Shown: positions 61,551 to 64,000 of the stretch, piece by piece
Numbering within the stretch: position 1 is the first letter of the stretch
Layout: every line of letters begins with the position of its first letter
DNA from: DASWVC01 sp036401335
GTDB lineage: Bacteria; Verrucomicrobiota; Verrucomicrobiia; Chthoniobacterales; JAFAMB01
NCBI GenBank assembly: GCA_036401335.1
Contig: DASWVC010000293.1
Span: forward strand, 1 to 64,000
Direction of reading: 5' to 3'
Length of the DNA: 64,000 bases
Program-made: the position numbers and the translations under genes
Notes under the pieces: generated by a model
Seen by the model: only the letters and a program-made list of their open reading frames with translations
Databases searched by the model: none
What the model was told of the DNA's origin: nothing

Positions 61551-62375
61551 TCACGGCAGTATCCCCAACTGGTGCAAGTACCGTTTGGCCATCCGTTTCA
61601 CCAGCGGGTCCAGGTGCTGCGGCAGCAGGCGTTCGTCGTATTGCGGCCCTGCCGCCGTGAGCCGTTGCAGGGACCCGGAGGGATGGATTTTGTCATGCCA
61701 ATCATCAGTCCGGGCATGTTCCCAGCCGCTGAACCCCCCCGCAACGGAGCGCAGCCTGGTTGCCAGACGCCGCTGCATCTGCTCCGGCGAACGGTACTTG
61801 TAATGCTTGTAGAGCAACCTTCGTGGATGAACGGGCCCCAGGTTAACCGGCCAGCCGGTGTGGTTGGGCCAGGTCAGCCGTTTGCGGTCACGGAAAAAAC
61901 GGGGCTCGGAATTTGTCACCGCGTAAAACTGCAGGCGTTCAAGGTCAGCCGGCGGCACCTCCGGCCGAAGCTGGTACCCGGGGCTGACGTCCTGCTCGGT
62001 CAGGTAGAATTCCACGGCGACGCCCCAGACTACGTGTTCAGGAGGGCGCACCCGGGCGAGGAACGCCCGCGGGTTTTCAAGGTAAAACTCGTCGGCATCA
62101 AGGTGGCACCACCAGTCGCCCGGCCGGGCACCCTCACGAAATGCGTTGAAGACTTCGGCCCGCAAGCTTTCCTGGAACACCTTGCCATCCCGTTTCCACG
62201 GAATGATTTTCTCGCTTGCCATGCTGCAGACCACGTCCCAGGTATCGTCCTCACTCTGGCCGTCGTAAACGATGATGCGGTCCGACCATCGCGCGGCCGC
62301 GTTGAGGCAGGCTCCGATCACGTCGCCCTCGTTTTTGACCACACAGATGGAATGAATCTTGAAGTCGCAGGGCAT
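61551..62375 (-). CDS. Family 2-like glycosyltransferase
   Basis: 274 aa. It begins FKIHSICVVKNEGDVIGACL (the Glyco_tranf_2_4 group), has RIIVYDGQSEDDT and the metal motif WWCHLDADEFYLENP, and ends with a KHYKYRSPEQMQRRLATRL cap. These enzymes transfer sugars to polysaccharide or glycolipid acceptors. It is transcribed leftward with the GT-A-like gene at 60581, and is divergent from the GT2 at 62609. Confidence 0.87.
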   Translation of the reverse strand: MPCDFKIHSICVVKNEGDVIGACLNAAARWSDRIIVYDGQSEDDTWDVVCSMASEKIIPWKRDGKVFQESLRAEVFNAFREGARPGDWWCHLDADEFYLENPRAFLARVRPPEHVVWGVAVEFYLTEQDVSPGYQLRPEVPPADLERLQFYAVTNSEPRFFRDRKRLTWPNHTGWPVNLGPVHPRRLLYKHYKYRSPEQMQRRLATRLRSVAGGFSGWEHARTDDWHDKIHPSGSLQRLTAAGPQYDERLLPQHLDPLVKRMAKRYLHQLGILP

Positions 62376-62608
62376 GGATCATTTCTTCAACTTACCTGCC
62401 TCGTCGTTGCGGCGGGCAGGCTGCGTTTGTGCAGAACTGCTAAGCAGGGGCACCCGCCCGTCAACTGAAATGTCCGGGCGGACGTCCCGCCGCCGGAACG
62501 CTCCGTCGGAGCAACCGGGACGGACCGACGAACCGGGCGACCATCCGGGCATGGCTTGGGGGAAACGACTGCTGGCAAACGGCCTCAGGGTGCGGTAGGC
62601 GGTTTGGC

Positions 62609-63547
62609 ATGCCCGAACTTTCGGTGGTGATCCCGACGTTCAACCGCGCGAAACTCCTGGCCCGCGCGCTTGCCTCGCTGCCGTCGACGGCGGCCGGAGA
62701 TCTGGAGATTATCGTCGTGGATGACGGGTCGAGCGACGGCACTGAAGAGGTGGTGGGCGGCTGGAAGCGGCCGGTGCGTTTCCTGCGTCAGGACCACGCG
62801 GGACCTGGCCGCGCCCGAAACCTGGGTTGGGATCAGGCGACCGCGCCTTACGTCGCATTCCTCGACAGCGACGACGTCTGGCTTCCCTGGACGCTGGCGG
62901 TGTACCGGGCGCTGCTGTGCACGGATCCCCCGCCCAGCATGGTGATTGGAGCGCCGTTCTGGTTCGAGGACGAGGCCGAACTGGCCCGGGCAGCTCGCGG
63001 GCCCCTGGCCACCCGCACGTTCCCCGACTACCTTGCATCGGCCGGTTGGCCCATCTGGCTGGGCGCCTCCTCCCTGCTGGTCCGGCGAGACATCGGCCCC
63101 AGGTTCGAAACTGAACGCATGAACGCGGAAGACCTTGACCTGGCCATCCACCTTGGAGGCGAACCGGGCTTCGTGTGGGTCCAGGCTCCGGCAACGTTCG
63201 GCTACCGGCGGCACCCGTCCACCTTGGTCTCGAACCTCCAGGGAACGCTGACCGGCGTGGGCCACCTCATCAGCGAAGAAACGGAAGGCCGGTACCCCGG
63301 GGGGCAGGCACGGCGCCGAGCGCGCTGGCAATTGATCACCCGGGCGGTGCGTCCACCCGCCCTTGCCGCCCTGCGTGCGGGGCGCTGGGCGGAGGGGTTC
63401 AGGTTGTATGCCCTGACCTGGCGTTGGCACGTCGCGTTGGGCCGGTGGCGGTTTTTGCTCGCGTTCCCGGTCCTGGCTGCCTGGGCCCGTTGGAAACGGC
63501 CGAAGGCAGGCCAACCGCTGGCCGCGGACCCGGCGGCAAGAACATGA
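62609..63547 (+). CDS. Family 2 glycosyltransferase
   Basis: 312 aa. Motifs: LSVVIPTFNRAKLLARALAS, EIIVVDDGSSDGTEE, GPGRARNLGWDQA, VAFLDSDDVWLPWT (D-S-D-D), and the C-terminal GYRRHPSTLVSN. A basic, hydrophobic C-terminus follows. It is a cytoplasmic transferase of the polysaccharide region. Its stop overlaps the start of the next gene by 4 bp (ATGA), so the two are translationally coupled. Confidence 0.92.
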   Translation: MPELSVVIPTFNRAKLLARALASLPSTAAGDLEIIVVDDGSSDGTEEVVGGWKRPVRFLRQDHAGPGRARNLGWDQATAPYVAFLDSDDVWLPWTLAVYRALLCTDPPPSMVIGAPFWFEDEAELARAARGPLATRTFPDYLASAGWPIWLGASSLLVRRDIGPRFETERMNAEDLDLAIHLGGEPGFVWVQAPATFGYRRHPSTLVSNLQGTLTGVGHLISEETEGRYPGGQARRRARWQLITRAVRPPALAALRAGRWAEGFRLYALTWRWHVALGRWRFLLAFPVLAAWARWKRPKAGQPLAADPAART

Positions 63548-64000
63548 GCGAAGAAATCGACGACCTCGCGTCGTGGGTCACGGTCGGGATCAGCACGAAG
63601 GACCGTTGGCCAGACCTCGAGGCAACCCTGCGCCGGCTCGTGGCAGCCGGCTTTGGCCGCCTGCTGCTGCAGGTGATTGATGACGGTTCCCGGACGCCTT
63701 GCCCGTTTGCACTCGACTTCTGGCCCGGCCCGTTCAACCTCCAACGTTTCGACAGACCTGCCGGGCTGGTGGTGCGCCGCAACCAACTGGCAAAGAATGC
63801 CCGGACCAAGTACCTCCTGAGCCTCGACGACGATTCCTACCCGGCGGAAGGTTCACTGGCCAGGGCCGTAGCCTTCGCGGAAGGGCAACCGGACCTCCTC
63901 TGCCTTGGTTTCACCGTCTACAACCCTGCCCGGAACGCCTATGAGAGCCCCGCCACGGGGCCCGACCCTTACCCCGTCCGGGCATTCATCGGGTGCGGGC
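63544..64000 (+). CDS. Family 2 glycosyltransferase, C-terminus cut by window edge
   Basis: The 152 codons in the window start with the ATG at 63544. They encode VTVGISTKDRWPDLEATLRR, LLLQVIDDGSRTPCPF, AKNARTKYLLSLDDDSYPAE (a DDD metal motif) and then run off the right edge. This is the N-terminal half of a GT2 fold. Coupled to the previous glycosyltransferase by an ATGA overlap, it continues the polysaccharide cluster past the window. Confidence 0.88.
   Translation, partial: MSEEIDDLASWVTVGISTKDRWPDLEATLRRLVAAGFGRLLLQVIDDGSRTPCPFALDFWPGPFNLQRFDRPAGLVVRRNQLAKNARTKYLLSLDDDSYPAEGSLARAVAFAEGQPDLLCLGFTVYNPARNAYESPATGPDPYPVRAFIGCG

Noticed and set aside
1..64000. tRNA, rRNA genes or CRISPR array
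   Set aside because: No cloverleaf sequences, rRNA signatures or regularly spaced repeats were seen by eye.

Overview
The window is high-GC bacterial DNA with dense coding. An exosortase sits beside a protein carrying a VPE-type sorting tail. There are many exopolysaccharide glycosyltransferases, large secreted glycosidase-like proteins and a xanthan-lyase-type FAD oxidoreductase. Together these suggest a member of the Verrucomicrobia/Planctomycetes group, most likely Verrucomicrobia. This is an inference from gene content; there is no rRNA or other marker gene to confirm it. No tRNA, rRNA or CRISPR array was seen.

Layout. (1) 1-745: a methyltransferase running off the left edge. (2) 849-10154, minus strand: a complete Wsp-type chemosensory operon in the order wspA-B-C-D-E-F, with 1-4 bp overlaps between most genes. 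Its last gene keeps a WspR-like receiver but has a histidine kinase, ATPase and second receiver where the diguanylate cyclase would be. (3) 10.3-16.6 kb: housekeeping and small genes (YihY/BrkB membrane protein, RRM RNA-binding protein, secreted helical protein, methyltransferase, MFS exporter, small unknowns). (4) 16.6-30.5 kb: left arm of an exopolysaccharide region. It holds three paralogues of a secreted family of unknown function (DRRPIGS...WDxEGEQ...PE motifs), a Tat-exported GH79-like glycosidase, glycosyltransferases, an FAD oxidoreductase, the Wzt ATPase and a pyruvyltransferase. (5) 30.5-36.1 kb: a decay zone with remnants of an MFS transporter, a quinone oxidoreductase, an HNH nuclease, an SDR, a Tn3-type transposase and a LacI regulator, surrounding an intact TetR/NmrA pair and a pyruvyltransferase. 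(6) 36.2-41.1 kb: GH4 alpha-galactosidase, Gfo/Idh/MocA oxidoreductase, glycosyltransferase, methyltransferase. (7) 41.4-46.0 kb: a compact catabolic cluster of amidase, PuuE/imidase-like deacetylase, SDR, a small MCGLCG protein and a CobW metallochaperone. (8) 46.0-64.0 kb: universal stress protein, then the right arm of the polysaccharide region: GT4, WcaF-like acetyltransferase, exosortase and its likely substrate, TPR lipoprotein, Wzm permease, pyruvyltransferase, many glycosyltransferases, and a DeoR / DUF4406-like / NudK group.

How it may work together. The Wsp-like array is probably a surface or contact sensor whose output goes to a phosphorelay rather than directly to c-di-GMP. The polysaccharide genes encode assembly (GT2/GT4 enzymes), decoration (pyruvyl and acetyl transfer, methylation), ABC export (Wzt/Wzm, unusually 27 kb apart) and envelope anchoring (exosortase). 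The secreted DRRPIGS family and the GH79 protein may process the product. Four gene families have one copy in each arm, suggesting that the region grew by duplication.
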